NCBI GenBank assembly: GCA_905221605.1
Contig: CAJNDS010002790.1
Location: 198,501-262,500, forward strand
Direction: 5' to 3'
Origin: Symbiodinium natans
Lineage: Eukaryota > Sar > Dinophyceae > Suessiales > Symbiodiniaceae
DNA length: 64,000 bases
Under the pieces are notes generated by a model, which was not told the origin of the DNA, made no database searches, and saw only the letters and a program-made list of their open reading frames with translations. The translations under genes were made by a program, and so were the position numbers. This document shows positions 20,803 to 31,393 of the stretch, in pieces. Numbering within the stretch: the first letter of the stretch is position 1; every line of letters starts with the position of its first letter.

Positions 20803-20892
<90 letters not shown>
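19996..20892. repeat. ~200-nt direct duplication, each copy followed by poly-C
   Basis: Copy 1 (about 19996-20190) and copy 2 (about 20621-20803) share CCGCCGAGGCCTCGGGCCG, GGCACCCCCCTCCAAATCCT, GCCTCAAATGGGTACCCCCC and CGCCAGGACCAGAGGCAGTT in the same order, offset about 625 nt. Each is followed on the plus strand by poly-C: a broken tract at 20202-20320 and 89 uninterrupted C at 20804-20892. The whole lies in one intron. Confidence 0.9.
20804..20892. repeat. 89-nt C homopolymer
   Basis: Uninterrupted C run on the plus strand, the longest homopolymer in the window. Exact length may suffer from sequencing error. Confidence 0.95.
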
Positions 20893-21196
20893 ACCACTGC
20901 AGTTGGTGAGCGGGTCTGAGCTTAAAGCCTTACATCTTAAACCTGAAGCACTCAACCGCCCCCCTCCCCCCCTACGCCCCTGAGCCGCCTGGCTCAACCC
21001 TACGATCAATCCAAGCCGAACCGTCTTGAACCCTACTCCCAAGAAAACCCTAAACCCCAAAGCGTGAACCTTGAGCCCTAAGCCCTCAATCCTAAACTAA
21101 ACCATAAACCATAAACCCGGAACCCTAAACCCTAAACCCTAAACCCTAAACCCTAAACCCAACCCTTATTGCTTGGGGTCCAGCGACTTGGGCGCT

Positions 21197-21255
21197 GCGG
21201 AATCACCATGCTCACGCGGATGCGCTGGGCCGGGCCGAGGCGGGTCGCGTAGCGT
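21197..21255 (-). CDS. Exon, unknown protein
   Basis: The minus frame reads RYATRLGPAQRIRVSMVIPQ, in very GC-rich coding-like DNA. A second frame is also open, so the assignment is moderately sure. Confidence 0.5.
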
Positions 21256-22032
21256 TAAAATTATCCCTAAAGAGCCTTATTTTGGGGGGAGAACCTGGGG
21301 AGGGGGGGGGGAGTAGCAGAACCCATGACTACTCTTTGCTTAAGAAGACCCCGCAACACAAGGGTTTAGGGTTTGGGGTTTAGGGTTTAGGGTGTGGGGT
21401 TTGGGGCTTATCAAGGGACTAAAGGAGTTTAGGGGAACTTTAGGGGTTGTGTAGGGGCTACTTACGTATTTAGTCCCGATATAGGGGAATAAGATTCAGG
21501 GTCCCTTCTAGGGGTCCCTCCTTTTGCCCTTTAGCCAACACAATTCAAAGACAATAATCCCTAGGTTGCCCTATAAGGAAGAGTACTTTTACATGTTGGG
21601 GGGTTCTGAGGCAACGGCAGTTCAGTCCCGGGCTTGGGTTTTTGAGGTTTCTGGGGCTTATAGTTAACTTAGGGGTTTAGGGTGTATTGGCTTAGGCATC
21701 AGTTTCTATAGGGCTTCGGGCTTGGAAAATTTAGGGTTTAGGGTTTGGGGTCGTGGGATCTTTGCGTGGGGTTAGCTAGGTTTCGGATCTTAGGGTAGTT
21801 GGGTTTTGGGAGCATTTGTGGTGGGGAGACGGTACGTAGACGTAGACCCCTGACCCCTGAATTGTAGGGGCTGCGCAGGGTGTGTATATGTATACATATG
21901 TATATACGCCAACTTCCAGCTTGACCAACCGCAAAGGTTTCGGGCTTTGGGTTCACGGGTACTCCTGCCCCGCCCCGCGCCCACCCCCGGCCGAGGAAGG
22001 AAGGAACCACAATTCGGAGCTTAATTAAGCTC

Positions 22033-22097
22033 CACTCAAGGTACGCAGCTCCAGAATTTGCGGGGCGTCGTGTTGCTTGGGCCAGTTTCGATGGCGC
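22033..22097 (-). CDS. Candidate exon
   Basis: CACCAG acceptor, then APSKLAQATRRPANSGAAYL and EW. The 3' border is uncertain. Unknown family. Confidence 0.45.
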
Positions 22098-22131
22098 CTG
22101 GTGGAAGTAACGGCGCATGCGAATCACAAAC

Positions 22132-22217
22132 CTCTTTCCAGCGGCACGTACTCGGGCCCGTATTTCTGGGCCTGAAATCTTCCACTCGAGACGCCCTCCA
22201 CGCGCTCCAAGCAGCTT
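22132..22217 (-). CDS. Exon, unknown protein
   Basis: TTTAG acceptor, SCLERVEGVSSGRFQAQKYG then PEYVPLER, and a G|GTTTGT donor. Clean exon. The G-V-x-x-G-R-F-Q-A pattern is a little like an AP2-type strand, which is not enough to assign it. Confidence 0.65.
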
Positions 22218-22547
22218 CTAAACCCTAAACCCTAAACCCTAAAGCCTAAAGCCTAAACCCTAAACCCTAAACCCCACCTTCACCTCTTTCGGATGCTTGC
22301 CACTGCCTTGGCACCCGCAGACAAGGACGGCAGCTTGCGCTGCGCAGGACCTGGTAGAAGCGGCTTTCCCTCACCGCGCTGTCCCCGGTGCGCCATATCT
22401 TTTAGGCCGAAACCCCAAACCCGAAACCCCGAACCCAAAACCCTAAACCCTTAACCCTATAAACCCCAAACCCGAAACCCGAAACCCTAAACCCTAAACC
22501 CTAAACCCGAAACCCTAAACCCTAAACCCTAAACCCTAAACCCATGC

Positions 22548-22613
22548 AGCCCAGGGGCAGGGGCTCGGGCAGCGGCAGCCTCAGCGGCGATAGGCCCGTA
22601 AAGAGGCACCAGC
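22548..22613 (-). CDS. Candidate exon, Ala/Pro-rich
   Basis: TCCCAG acceptor, then LVPLYGPIAAEAAAARAPAP. Two frames are open, so this is moderate support. Confidence 0.45.
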
Positions 22614-22626
22614 CTGGGACAGGGCG

Positions 22627-22835
22627 GTGGGGTTTAGGGTTTAGGGTTTAGGGTTTAGGGTTTAGGGTTTAGGGTTTAGGGTTTAGGGTTTAGGGTTTAG
22701 GGTTTAGGGTTTAGGGTTTAGGGTTGGGGTTTAGGGTTTGGGTTTAGGGTTTAGGGTTCAGGGTTTAGGGTTCAGGGTTCAGGGTTCAGGGTTCAGGGTT
22801 CAGGGTTTAGGGTTTAGGGTTTAGGGTTTATAGGG
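22627..22835. repeat. Long TTTAGGG array with TTCAGGG block
   Basis: About fifteen perfect TTTAGGG units, then variants, then five TTCAGGG units, then TTTAGGG again. Intronic. Confidence 0.95.
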
Positions 22836-23660
22836 TTTGGGGTGCTTAGTTCAAGGTTGCCCTAAACCAACCCAAGGCTCAGGGTTTGGGGCTCAGGGTT
22901 TGGGGCTCAGGGTTTTGAAGTTTGTTAGGGAGTTTTAAGGTTTGTTGTTTTGTCCGGGTGCGCAAGCTTGCGTTTAATGTGTGTGTGAGAGAGAGTGTGA
23001 GTGTGTTGATGCGTTGGGACAGGAGGGGGGAAGGGTAACTAGGTTGTTGAACGTCGTTGGAGGTGTTTGGGTTTTGTGCCGTTCTGGGTTGGCAGTTTCA
23101 TGGTGCCGGGGCATCTGGAGGAGAGGAGGGTGTCCATAGGCATCTGGCGGGAAGTTCCAAATCCGGGCCCAAATGCCAAGACGCTTGAAGAACCATGCAG
23201 TTCTCAACCCTAATCCCTGAACCCCCGCCTTCGCAGACTGTATAGGGAACCAGATTCCCGAACCCCAAGTAGGATCTTCATTGCTCGTATGCCCCCAGAG
23301 GACACCTTGATAGGAACCCTCTGCACCCTCTCCAGTAACAGTCATGAAACCCTTCTTCGACTCTCGAATGCCGTGAATCTTATTCAGATCTGGATTGGCT
23401 GTTCATGCTTCTGCTAAACTGATGTCTTCTATGTTTTAGTAGGGCGTTTCGGGCCAAAAAACTCCGAATAAGAGTCCCAAGCACTCCGAACGGAAGTGAC
23501 CGGGCTGGGGGTTTGGTCTTCTAAACGCTAAAGCCTAAACCCTAAACCCTCAACCCTAAACCCTATAAGCCCTAAACCATATAAACCCTAAACCCTAGAC
23601 ACGAAACCCTAAACCCTAAACCCTAAACCCTAAACCCCAACTACCATCAGAAAACATCGC

Positions 23661-23731
23661 ATGGGCTTGGGTCCAAGTCGCTCGTGGAGGGGCATGGCCA
23701 CCACCATGCGTGCCCCAGCGCCATCGTTGAA
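23661..23731 (-). CDS. Exon, unknown protein
   Basis: CCGCAG acceptor, FNDGAGARMVVAMPLHERLG then PKP, ending at a GCGATG (GC) donor. Strong coding look. Unknown family. Confidence 0.6.
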
Positions 23732-23939
23732 CTGCGGATGAGGGTTTCAGGTTGGAGGCTTAGGTGATTTTGGCTTGGGGTTTAGGGTTTTGGGTTTTGG
23801 GCTTAGGGTTAGGGTGTAGGGAAAGTTTAGGGTTTAGGATTTAGGGCTAGGGTTTAGGGTTCCGAAACCCTCGGTGTCGGTTTAGGGTTTAGTGTGATCG
23901 TACCTCTTGCAGTAGGCCCCGACCGAGCCCTCGGCAAAA

Positions 23940-24590
23940 CACTTGAGTATCTTACGCTTGTATGAAGATCAATGCTAAAGCAAGCAACTCAAAGCGGTGA
24001 AGGTATATGGAGTGTTCTGTCTATCTGTCTATCTATCTGTCATATCTACATGTCAAATGTAGACATATGTAAATGGTTTTAGCAGATACTGTTGGTGAGA
24101 CAGCAGAGTCATTCTCTACATACAGTTCAGACACAAGGAATAAAAGGATGTGGCTGTACACACGGGCCTGAACACTTCTTCAACTAAACGGGTATAATAC
24201 GACTATGTGCAGAAACCAAAACCTGCATGAATTCAAAGGGCATCCCTCAAGCGATTGCGAGCATAAAGGTCGTGGGTGCCACAAAACTTAAAAGGTACCC
24301 AGCATTCAACGTGCTCTGCAAGAACGATACATAATCGAGCCTGGTTGGCCGAACAGCAAGACTGAAAGGCCACAGCCCTGAAACTTAGCTTTGGAGTAGA
24401 CCCTGAAAAAAAAAGTATATACTTTTTAGGTATAAGTAGCTAGAATAGGAACCCAGAACCAAAAAAAGTATTAAAGTATAGTACTCCAAGACCCAGGAAA
24501 TTTGTCAAAAACAACAGGAAAACGTCGGAAGCCCTGCACAAACCTAGTGCCGTCCTGAAGTTTTTCTAAGCCCAAAACAGGTCTCTATCA
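23940..24590. other. Unique AT-richer stretch, no gene seen
   Basis: Unlike its surroundings it has few telomere-like motifs. It contains a short CTAT/CTGT microsatellite near 24020 and no frame with good splice borders. Confidence 0.4.
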
Positions 24591-24690
24591 ACCCCCACGC
24601 CCTACGCCCTACACCCTACACCCTACACCCTAAACCCTAAACCCTAAACCCTAAACCCTAAACCCTAAACCCTAAATGACCAGACCCAAG

Positions 24691-24793
24691 AGCCACCCAG
24701 GACTCAAAAGGGTGCCCTTTTTTGGTTTGGAGGGGCTTCTGAGGGAGCCCAAACCCGAACCAGAAGGCAAGAAGGGCCTAGTCTGGGTCCTAG
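24691..24793. mobile_element. Fold-back element family D, copy 2
   Basis: Contains AAAAGGGTGCCCTTTTTTGG and CTAGTCTGGGTCCTAG as in the copies at 1850 and 29602, but its middle has diverged. Confidence 0.6.
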
Positions 24794-24898
24794 CAACCCT
24801 AAACCCTAAACCCTAAACTCCTAAACCCTAAACTCCCAAACCCTAAACCCTAAACCCTGCAGTCCCTGAGCAGAAAACTGCAAAGCCTGAAGCCCAAA

Positions 24899-24962
24899 CC
24901 CTGAATCTGCTGCCTGACATCCTCGCCCCACCACCCTGAGGAGCCCTGTCCGGGTGCTTCTG
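24899..24962 (-). CDS. Candidate exon HQKHPDRAPQGGGARMSG
   Basis: Open GC-rich minus frame. It contains H-P-D-R, reminiscent of the HPD loop of J-domain co-chaperones, but the flanking helices are not visible. Treat as unknown. Confidence 0.4.
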
Positions 24963-25204
24963 GTGGTTTAGGCTTTCGGTTTGGGGTTTGAGGTTCTGGT
25001 TTGAGTTTACGGTTCAGGGTTCAGGGCTTCGGACTCTGCGACTTTGAAGATGTACCTGCAAAGCCAGTGGCCTTAACATCTTGGGGTACATGACACGGGT
25101 CAGCAGGCAGCTTCACCATCATCAAGTATCTAGCCAACAGCCATCCCTCGACTTTTCACTCTCGAAACCAGCCGATTTTCTCAAGAACCGCTGCCAGTCG
25201 CAGC

Positions 25205-25335
25205 GACAATTAGGAGATGGGATTAGGGGGACCCTTGGGGATAAAGACCCTCTGCATAAGGCCCCTGTTTATGTGAGCCGGGGTTCAGAAGGGGTTCCCC
25301 CTTTAAGGGTCCCCCTTATCCTACCTAGGAACAAT
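25205..25335. mobile_element. Fold-back element family C, copy 1
   Basis: GATTAGGGGGACCCTTGGGGATA near one end and AAGGGTCCCCCTTATCCTACC at the other are inverted copies. The middle GACCCTCTGCATAAGG is shared with the copy at 56184-56313. Confidence 0.75.
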
Positions 25336-25518
25336 GTTTCAGGAACCAACGCTGTTCTGGATGCCAAGTGGTTTACGAAAATGCGGGATCCCGAAGATAG
25401 ACCCCCCAAATGGTAGGATTCCCTTATAACCCGGACCCCAAATAACGCACCCCCAAATATCGGAAACACCCAGAGAGCCGCTAGTGTCTTGGGTTCAAGG
25501 TTTCGGACTAGGGTTTAG

Positions 25519-25594
25519 GGTCTCGGGCCTCGCTTCAGCGTCTTCGCAGCAGCTGAAGTCTTCATAGAAGCTAAGGCCAATGCTTCGGCCACAA
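25519..25594 (-). CDS. Exon, Ala/Lys-rich helix
   Basis: The minus frame reads EVVAEALALASMKTSAAAKT and continues LKRGP. Coding-like and unambiguous in frame. The acceptor is a TTTGAAG-type AG. Confidence 0.55.
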
Positions 25595-25667
25595 CTTCAA
25601 ATAGGGATTCGGGTTTTTTGGGGTTTTGGGTTTCGGGTTTAGGGTTAGGGGTTCGCGAACACGCCAT

Positions 25668-25757
25668 GCTGACATTTGGCACCATTGGTGGGACAGGAGT
25701 ATACCGCAGAAAGCACGCAGCGAGTCTACGTAAACAACCGATTCAAGACCTAGCCTA
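25668..25757 (-). CDS. Candidate exon, hydrophobic
   Basis: The minus frame reads LESVVYVDSLRAFCGILLSH then QWCQMSAW. Borders are unclear and codon use is less biased than in other exons. Confidence 0.35.
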
Positions 25758-25817
25758 TACCCTAAGCAGTAAGCCCCAAGCCGCAAGCCCGAAGGCCAAA
25801 GCCCTCAACCCTACCCC

Positions 25818-25860
25818 TCCCCGGACGGATGCCTACGGAGATGCCGTTGTCTTTGAGCTC
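25818..25860 (-). CDS. Exon ELKDNGISVGIRP
   Basis: CGATCAG acceptor and an open frame. A plus-strand frame (DAYGDAVVFELLIATLGSG) is also open here, but strand context favours minus. Confidence 0.45.
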
Positions 25861-27195
25861 CTGATCGCAACATTGGGGTCTGGGCCCTCCAGTTAGTCTG
25901 GATTTTAGGGTTTAGGGTTTAGGGCCTCTAAGGTTTAGGGTTTAGGGTGTTACCTAAGGTTTAGGATTTAGGGCTTACAGAGTTTTACGGCTCAGGGCTG
26001 ATTAGGGTTTCTGGTTTGGGGTCTGCTCTGTCAACGAAGGTGTGCGGTACATGTCGGGTTCGGGGATGTACCTGCCCAAAAATCTAACCACCCTAGCTCT
26101 TAAGATCGGTGAAACTACACAGTGCACCCTAAATCCTCTTCACGCAGTAGGTATGACCTTTGCGTAGCGTGGGGGGCGAAAGGTGAATGCTGAATCAAAG
26201 AACCTTCCCAAATTAGGGTTTTAGGGTTTAGGGCTAGGGTTTAGGACGAAACAGAAGCTCGGTCTCCTAGTGTTGGCCCCCACCCGACCCTCTAGTACTT
26301 TAGATATAACTGCTTTGGGGGGGGGGGGGGAGGGGAGCAAGTTCTGGGCACCATGAGGGTCACACTCGAGCAGTGGAGGAAAGGATGGATGGAGGGCTGA
26401 TCAAATTGACGGGCCACACCCGGGCCTCTGTTGATTCTTTGATTCTAGTGCGTACATTCTCTAGGATGGCCCTTAAACCCCTCTGAAAAATATTCCTGAA
26501 TAAGATCCTCTTAAACCCGCTAAGGGAAAATCCAAAATGTCCCCAGAGCCTACCTAGTTCTTATTCTTGGTAGTTGAAGGCACCAGACAAATTCAGAATT
26601 CAGCTGGAGGGTGGCGAATTGGCTGCCCCGAACCCTAAACCCTAATTTCCCAAACACCTTATACCTCAAATACCCCTACACCCCAATACCCCTAAACCCC
26701 CGTGTTTACAGAGGGCAGTTGGGCCCCTAATTCAGAAAATCCCTAAGCCCGCACCCAAAATCCCAAACCCTAATCCGAGCACCTGTTTAATTAAACCCCC
26801 CATATTTAAAGAAATATTTTTTCTCCGGAAGCCCGCCGGAAGACTACTTTCCATTACGGTGGATTTCGTATGGGCATAACCCCCCACATTTAAAGAAATT
26901 TTTTTGGGGGGGGGTTCAAAAATCTGTCGGCAGGCTTCTTGTTTTGCTTGCGGAGATGCGGAGCTACAGCACCTCAGGGATCTGCAGCCTATTGTTTTTA
27001 ATAGAGAATCAATGCAGGGCCATGGTCCAATTATTGCGGAACCCTGCCTTCCTTATTTTGGGGGGGGGGGGGGGGGACCCCTCCCAATTAAACAGGTGCT
27101 CGGATTAAACCCTAAACCCTAAACCCTAAACTCTAAACCCTAAACCCTAAACCCTAAACCCTAAACCCTAAACCCTAAACCCTTATCCCCATTCC

Positions 27196-27283
27196 CGCAA
27201 TGGGCTCCTGCATGGCTGCCTTGGCGCGCTGCAGGTCCAGGCCTTCGCCTCCGTTAAAGCGGCCGGATTTTTCAGGCTGGAAT
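27196..27283 (-). CDS. Exon, unknown protein
   Basis: CCCAG acceptor, then FQPEKSGRFNGGEGLDLQRA and KAAMQEPIA. One of the best minus exons. A long TTTAGGG array abuts it on the acceptor side. Family unknown. Confidence 0.65.
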
Positions 27284-27287
27284 CTGG

Positions 27288-27400
27288 GTAGGGTTTAGGG
27301 TTTAGGGTTTAGGGTTTAGGGTTTAGGGTTTAGGGTTTAGGGTTTAGGGTTTAGGGTTTAGGGTTTAGGGTTTAGGGTTTAGGGTTTAGGGTTTTGGGTT
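27288..27400. repeat. TTTAGGG array
   Basis: About fifteen perfect units, starting only a few bases from the acceptor of the exon at 27196-27283. Confidence 0.95.
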
Positions 27401-27576
27401 TAGGGTTTTGGGTTTAGGGTTTAGGGTTCAGGGCTTAGGGTTTAGGGTTCAGGGTTTGGGGTTTAGGGCTTAGGGGGGCTCAGGGCTTCGGGTTTAGGAG
27501 TGTGGGAGGGTGAGGGTTGGGGAAATTCCTTGCGCCCAAAACAAGCTCAGCCAGCAGCCATGATTTACTACAGGAG

Positions 27577-27708
27577 CTACTTGGAGGTTCATGGTACTTA
27601 TTCACCACTTATTAGTGTACTTATGCCATACTAGGGCACTTGAGGGGCTTGTAAGTGGGTTATAAGTACAGTTATAACTGGTTACTAAGTACCCTGAACC
27701 TCCAAGTA
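27577..27708. mobile_element. Fold-back element family A, copy 2
   Basis: Complete copy: CTACTTGGAGGTTCATGGTA at one end and TACCCTGAACCTCCAAGTAA at the other, with TTATAAGTACAGTTATAACTGG in the right arm. Confidence 0.8.
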
Positions 27709-28193
27709 AATGAAGAATCCTGGATGTACCTTGAGAAATAGACCCTATACGGCACATGGTCCAACTCTAGGGGTCATTTGGGTGTTTCTGACAATCGGGG
27801 TACTTTTGCGGGGCTCCCTTTACGGGGATTCCAATCTATTTAGGGAGAGAAAAAAAGGGGTACGCCCCCCCCCCCCCCCCCCGCCCCCCCCGCCCCCCCC
27901 GATATTTTAAAGGGAAACACCCACTTAATCCCCACAATAAGCAAGGTTTACTTCGAACTTAGGGAGGGCAGCAGCTAAATCTGCCCGACTAGTCCCCCTC
28001 TGCGAACCCCCACTGCAGAGCCCAGAAAGCCCCATGTGGGGGCTTCCGAAAATACGGGTAAACCCAAAACCCTACACCCTAAACCCTAAACCCTTTTTTG
28101 GGTTCCTTCAAAAGGAGTATCTAGTATCTTGGGGAACGCACGGGTGGAGCTAAGCCCTTAAATCCCGAAGCCCTATCAAACTTAAACCCCAAC

Positions 28194-28276
28194 ACATCCT
28201 CGCCCCTTGGGCCATAAACCCTAAACGCTAAACCCCTAAACCCCAAACCCGAAAGCATCCTCGCCCCTTGGGCCAT
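28194..28276. repeat. Exon-end duplication bracketing a short telomere-like array
   Basis: CATCCTCGCCCCTTGGGCCA occurs at about 28195 and again at about 28257, the second copy being part of the exon at 28256-28346. The 42 nt between consist of CCCTAAA-like units. Confidence 0.85.
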
Positions 28277-28346
28277 GGAGCTCTCGTTGGCTTGCCGGTG
28301 GCCCTCGAGCGACAGCTTGAGACGCCCATCCCGATGTTCTCGCAGC
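28256..28346 (-). CDS. Exon, unknown protein (basic/helical)
   Basis: CCCCAG acceptor, then LREHRDGRLKLSLEGHRQAN and ESSMAQGARM. A second frame is open, but this one has better composition. Its 3' end is duplicated downstream. Confidence 0.6.
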
Positions 28347-28867
28347 CTGGGGAGCCGGGGAGTTAAACCCTAAACCCTAAACCCTCAACCCTTAACCCTT
28401 AACCCTAAACCCTAAACCCTAAACCCTAGCCCTGAACCCTAAACCCTAATCCTAAACTCTAAAGGGGCTTAGGACTCGAAGGGCGTCAGGATTTGCAGCT
28501 TAGAGGGCTTGTGGTTACAGGGCTGTGGGGTTTGGGGTTGTGAGGTTTGGGGCGGCATTTAAGGTTTAGGGTTTGAGGTTGTAGGGCTCGGATTTTGATG
28601 GGCAGGCATGCTGAACGGCTTGCTGCTTGCGTGCGCTATCCCTAGCCACAAAACGTCTACCTTTGAGCGTTGAGTTCAATGGTTGATTCGGGGTTTTTCT
28701 CGGGATTTCCAGGGAATTTACACCGTTAACCTTTCTTTATGGCTTTGGGGTTTGCGGTTTGGTCACACCACGAATACGACTTGAAAGTTGCTGCTTCTAA
28801 GAAAGCCGTAGGTATAGATAATAGTTCCAGGTTAGGGTTTTTTCGGCTTGTGGTGCCCTGGCAACCT

Positions 28868-29036
28868 CAGATCCCCAAACCCTAAACCCCTAAACCCCTA
28901 AACCCTAAACCTCTAAACCCCTAAACCCCTAAACCCCTAAACCCCTAAACCCCTAAACCCCTAAACCCCTAAACCCCTAAACCCCTAAACCCCTAAACCC
29001 CTAAACCCCTAAACCCTAAACCCTAAACCCTAAACA
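28868..29036. repeat. CCCCTAAA (8-nt) array
   Basis: About sixteen units of the TTTAGGGG variant, very uniform, ending in CCCTAAA units. Confidence 0.95.
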
Positions 29037-29048
29037 CTAAACCTAAAG

Positions 29049-29112
29049 ACTCGCCAAGGCTCATGTCAGAGAAGCGGTCCAGTGCGTCGAGGTCCGCCCC
29101 GACTGCGGAGAT
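29049..29112 (-). CDS. Exon, acidic, unknown protein
   Basis: TTCTCAG acceptor, then ISAVGADLDALDRFSDMSLG and ES. The 5'-most clear exon of the 19-29 kb minus gene(s); no start codon identified. Confidence 0.6.
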
Positions 29113-29347
29113 CTGAGAAGACCAGGGCTTTAGGGCTTTAGGGTTCAGGGGTTGAGGGGTTAGGGTTTCGGGCTTTAGGGGTTAAAGCCCGACGCTCCCT
29201 GTAGGGTGTAGGGTTTAGGGTTTAAGGTTTAGGGCGTAGGGTTTAGGTTTAGGGGTTTAGGGGTTGAGGGGTTTAGGGTTTAGGGTTTAGGGTTGAGGGA
29301 TTAGGGGCTCGGGGTTTGGGGTAAAGCGGTGGGGCGCAATTAAGGCC

Positions 29348-29410
29348 CGTTTCGGGTTTATCGGGTCGTTGAGGGCTTTCAGAGCTCCCGGCCTTCGGAC
29401 TTTCGGGTTT
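29348..29410 (-). CDS. Candidate exon, Pro/Ser-rich
   Basis: The minus frame reads PESPKAGSSESPQRPDKPET. No clear splice borders. Confidence 0.3.
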
Positions 29411-29601
29411 TAGGGCTGAAGGCTTGAGGCCTTTTAGGGCTTATGGTAGGGTTTGAAATGTTCTAGGCTACTAGTAAGGTTTTTGGGTTTGGGGTTCGAG
29501 GGTCTTAGGGTAGGATGTATAGTGTTCAAGGCTTAGCCCCAACCCCCACTCCGAGAGTCGAGAGCCTTAAGATTTGACTATTCTGGGGATTCTTTTCCAT
29601 G

Positions 29602-29723
29602 AGCTCCTAGGTTGCCCAAGAACCTAGGATTAAAAAGGGTGCCCTTTTTTGCTTAAAGGGGTTTATAGGGGAACCTAGAGCCCCAAAAAAGGGAATAAGG
29701 GCACTACTGGGCATCCTAGGCTC
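29602..29723. mobile_element. Fold-back element family D, copy 3 (best ends)
   Basis: Left end GAGCTCCTAGGTTGCCCA and right end TGGGCATCCTAGGCTC are inverted repeats. The interior has AAAAAGGGTGCCCTTTTTTG and CAAAAAAGGGAATAAGGGC. Confidence 0.75.
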
Positions 29724-29739
29724 TTTTCATGGATCCTTA

Positions 29740-30770
29740 CAAGCAAAACGAGCTGCATCACGCAGCCAGAAGGTTCATGGACGAGCGATTCAAGATATCC
29801 TGACCCATGACCACCCAAGGTTCGGCCCCAAGCAAGAGACGCCAGGGTGCAGGCCCTTGAGGCTTTCTAGGGTTTAGTGACCCAGTTTGGGGTTTCGCTG
29901 GGCTCAGGGTGTCGTACCCTAATGCTGGCGTTTCGTGATAAGGCTGACCGCGTGCTTCGTTCAGGCTCACGCCTTTGCTTTCGTGTCTTCCGTGACTGCA
30001 TCTCTGAACCCTGATCCTAAACCCAGGTCCCTACTACCCTGTGAATCAACCGCCTCGCTTAACCAGCCTGTTGATGCTCTTGTCGCAACCGTCGCCCTTG
30101 ACTTCAGGTGTCTTTTGTGAATGTTTGGTTGACCCTAATCGGACAAGAGTTTTGCAAGAAATGTTATGTGTTTCAAGGGTGCTAGCGCTAGTAATTCTTA
30201 CCGTTTACCATGGTTTTGTGTGACTTAAATGGCTGCCTTGCATACCTGCCTTCCTGCTTCCATGGATGCGACGTTCACTTTTGCGACGATGCCCGGAAGC
30301 ACTAGTGTTGGTCGCACTTGTTTTGTGCGGCGTGTGTTTTCACACAGGTGCTTGCTGTATTTTGGCCAAGGACATTCTGAATCCAATGATAACGTTGATG
30401 CCTGGTCATCCGAATCAGGTGCTCCTGGCTTGTTTTCTGGTCGATCGCACGTGGGGTGCACGTGTTATACTGCAGCTGTGTGCTGCGCCGTGCTGTGTTG
30501 CATGTGCTGTGCCGCTCACTGCCGCAGCCGCCAGCAGCGATCCTTGGATGATTCTCTCTGGGAAATCGATCAAGGGGTGCAGGCTATGTGAATAAAATTG
30601 AACAAGTTGGCACGGGGCATCTTGAACACTGGATATATGTTTTGGGACATATTTGCATTCAACCCTGGGGCCTTGCAATGCCGACATCAAAGCCCAAGCC
30701 AGAAATTGTGATTTTGCTGCAGGTGGGGTGTCAAATTATATAAATAAACAAACAATATACCTGTATGAAA
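29740..30770. promoter_or_regulatory. Divergent strand-switch region between minus and plus blocks
   Basis: The last good minus exon ends at 29112 and the first good plus exon begins at 30779. Telomere-like motifs become rare here and composition turns TG/CTG-rich. A minus frame ending in TGA near 29760 (PWRLLLGAEPWVVMGQDILN) and several plus frames are open but lack clear splice support. Promoters of both blocks would be expected here; no motif is recognisable. Confidence 0.35.
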
Positions 30771-30778
30771 TAGCACAG

Positions 30779-31344
30779 ACCCGACAGGCAATTTACCGCA
30801 AACTCCTTGGGGACACAAACTTCGTGGAGCAGAGATTCAAGGCAATCTGTGAGAAAGCTGGAATCGGGCCCCAGAAGCTTGATCGAGCGCGCCGACGTGG
30901 CAAGGTGGGCAACAGCGGCAATTCGGTTCACGTTCTTCGAAAAAATATTGATTGGCTCCGGCAGGTTCCTGTGAAGTTTACATTCGTGGACCTCAGTGGA
31001 CCCTCGGTGACCGAGACTGAGGCCGGGAATGTGTCTAATATAAGTCTACTGGGGTTGGAGCTACGTTCTGCGCAGGTGTCGAAAGATGTGAACTACGGTT
31101 TGCTGACGATGATGATTTCTGTGTTTGTCAGCACGCCAACGCAGAAGGAAGCTCAGGCACGATTGGCAATCCAGGTGTTTTCCATCGATGTCGATCCATC
31201 CATTTAAATTTGTCAGGAGGTATAATTACCGTGTGTAGTTTCCAGATCTGGAGGAAGCCCTAGCGGGCATTGCTGGCGAGTATGGCATCGTGTCAAAGAA
31301 CGCCGCAAAAGCTGAAATCCAGGACTTCGGAAGAAAAAGAGAAG

Positions 31345-31393
<49 letters not shown>

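Noticed and set aside
20121-21060. 279-codon minus frame with poly-Gly and plus frames with poly-Pro
   Set aside because: Produced by the poly-C tracts. The unique middle part has no splice sites or codon bias like the neighbouring exons.
24899-24962. J-domain protein
   Set aside because: Only an H-P-D-R string is visible, without the flanking helices.
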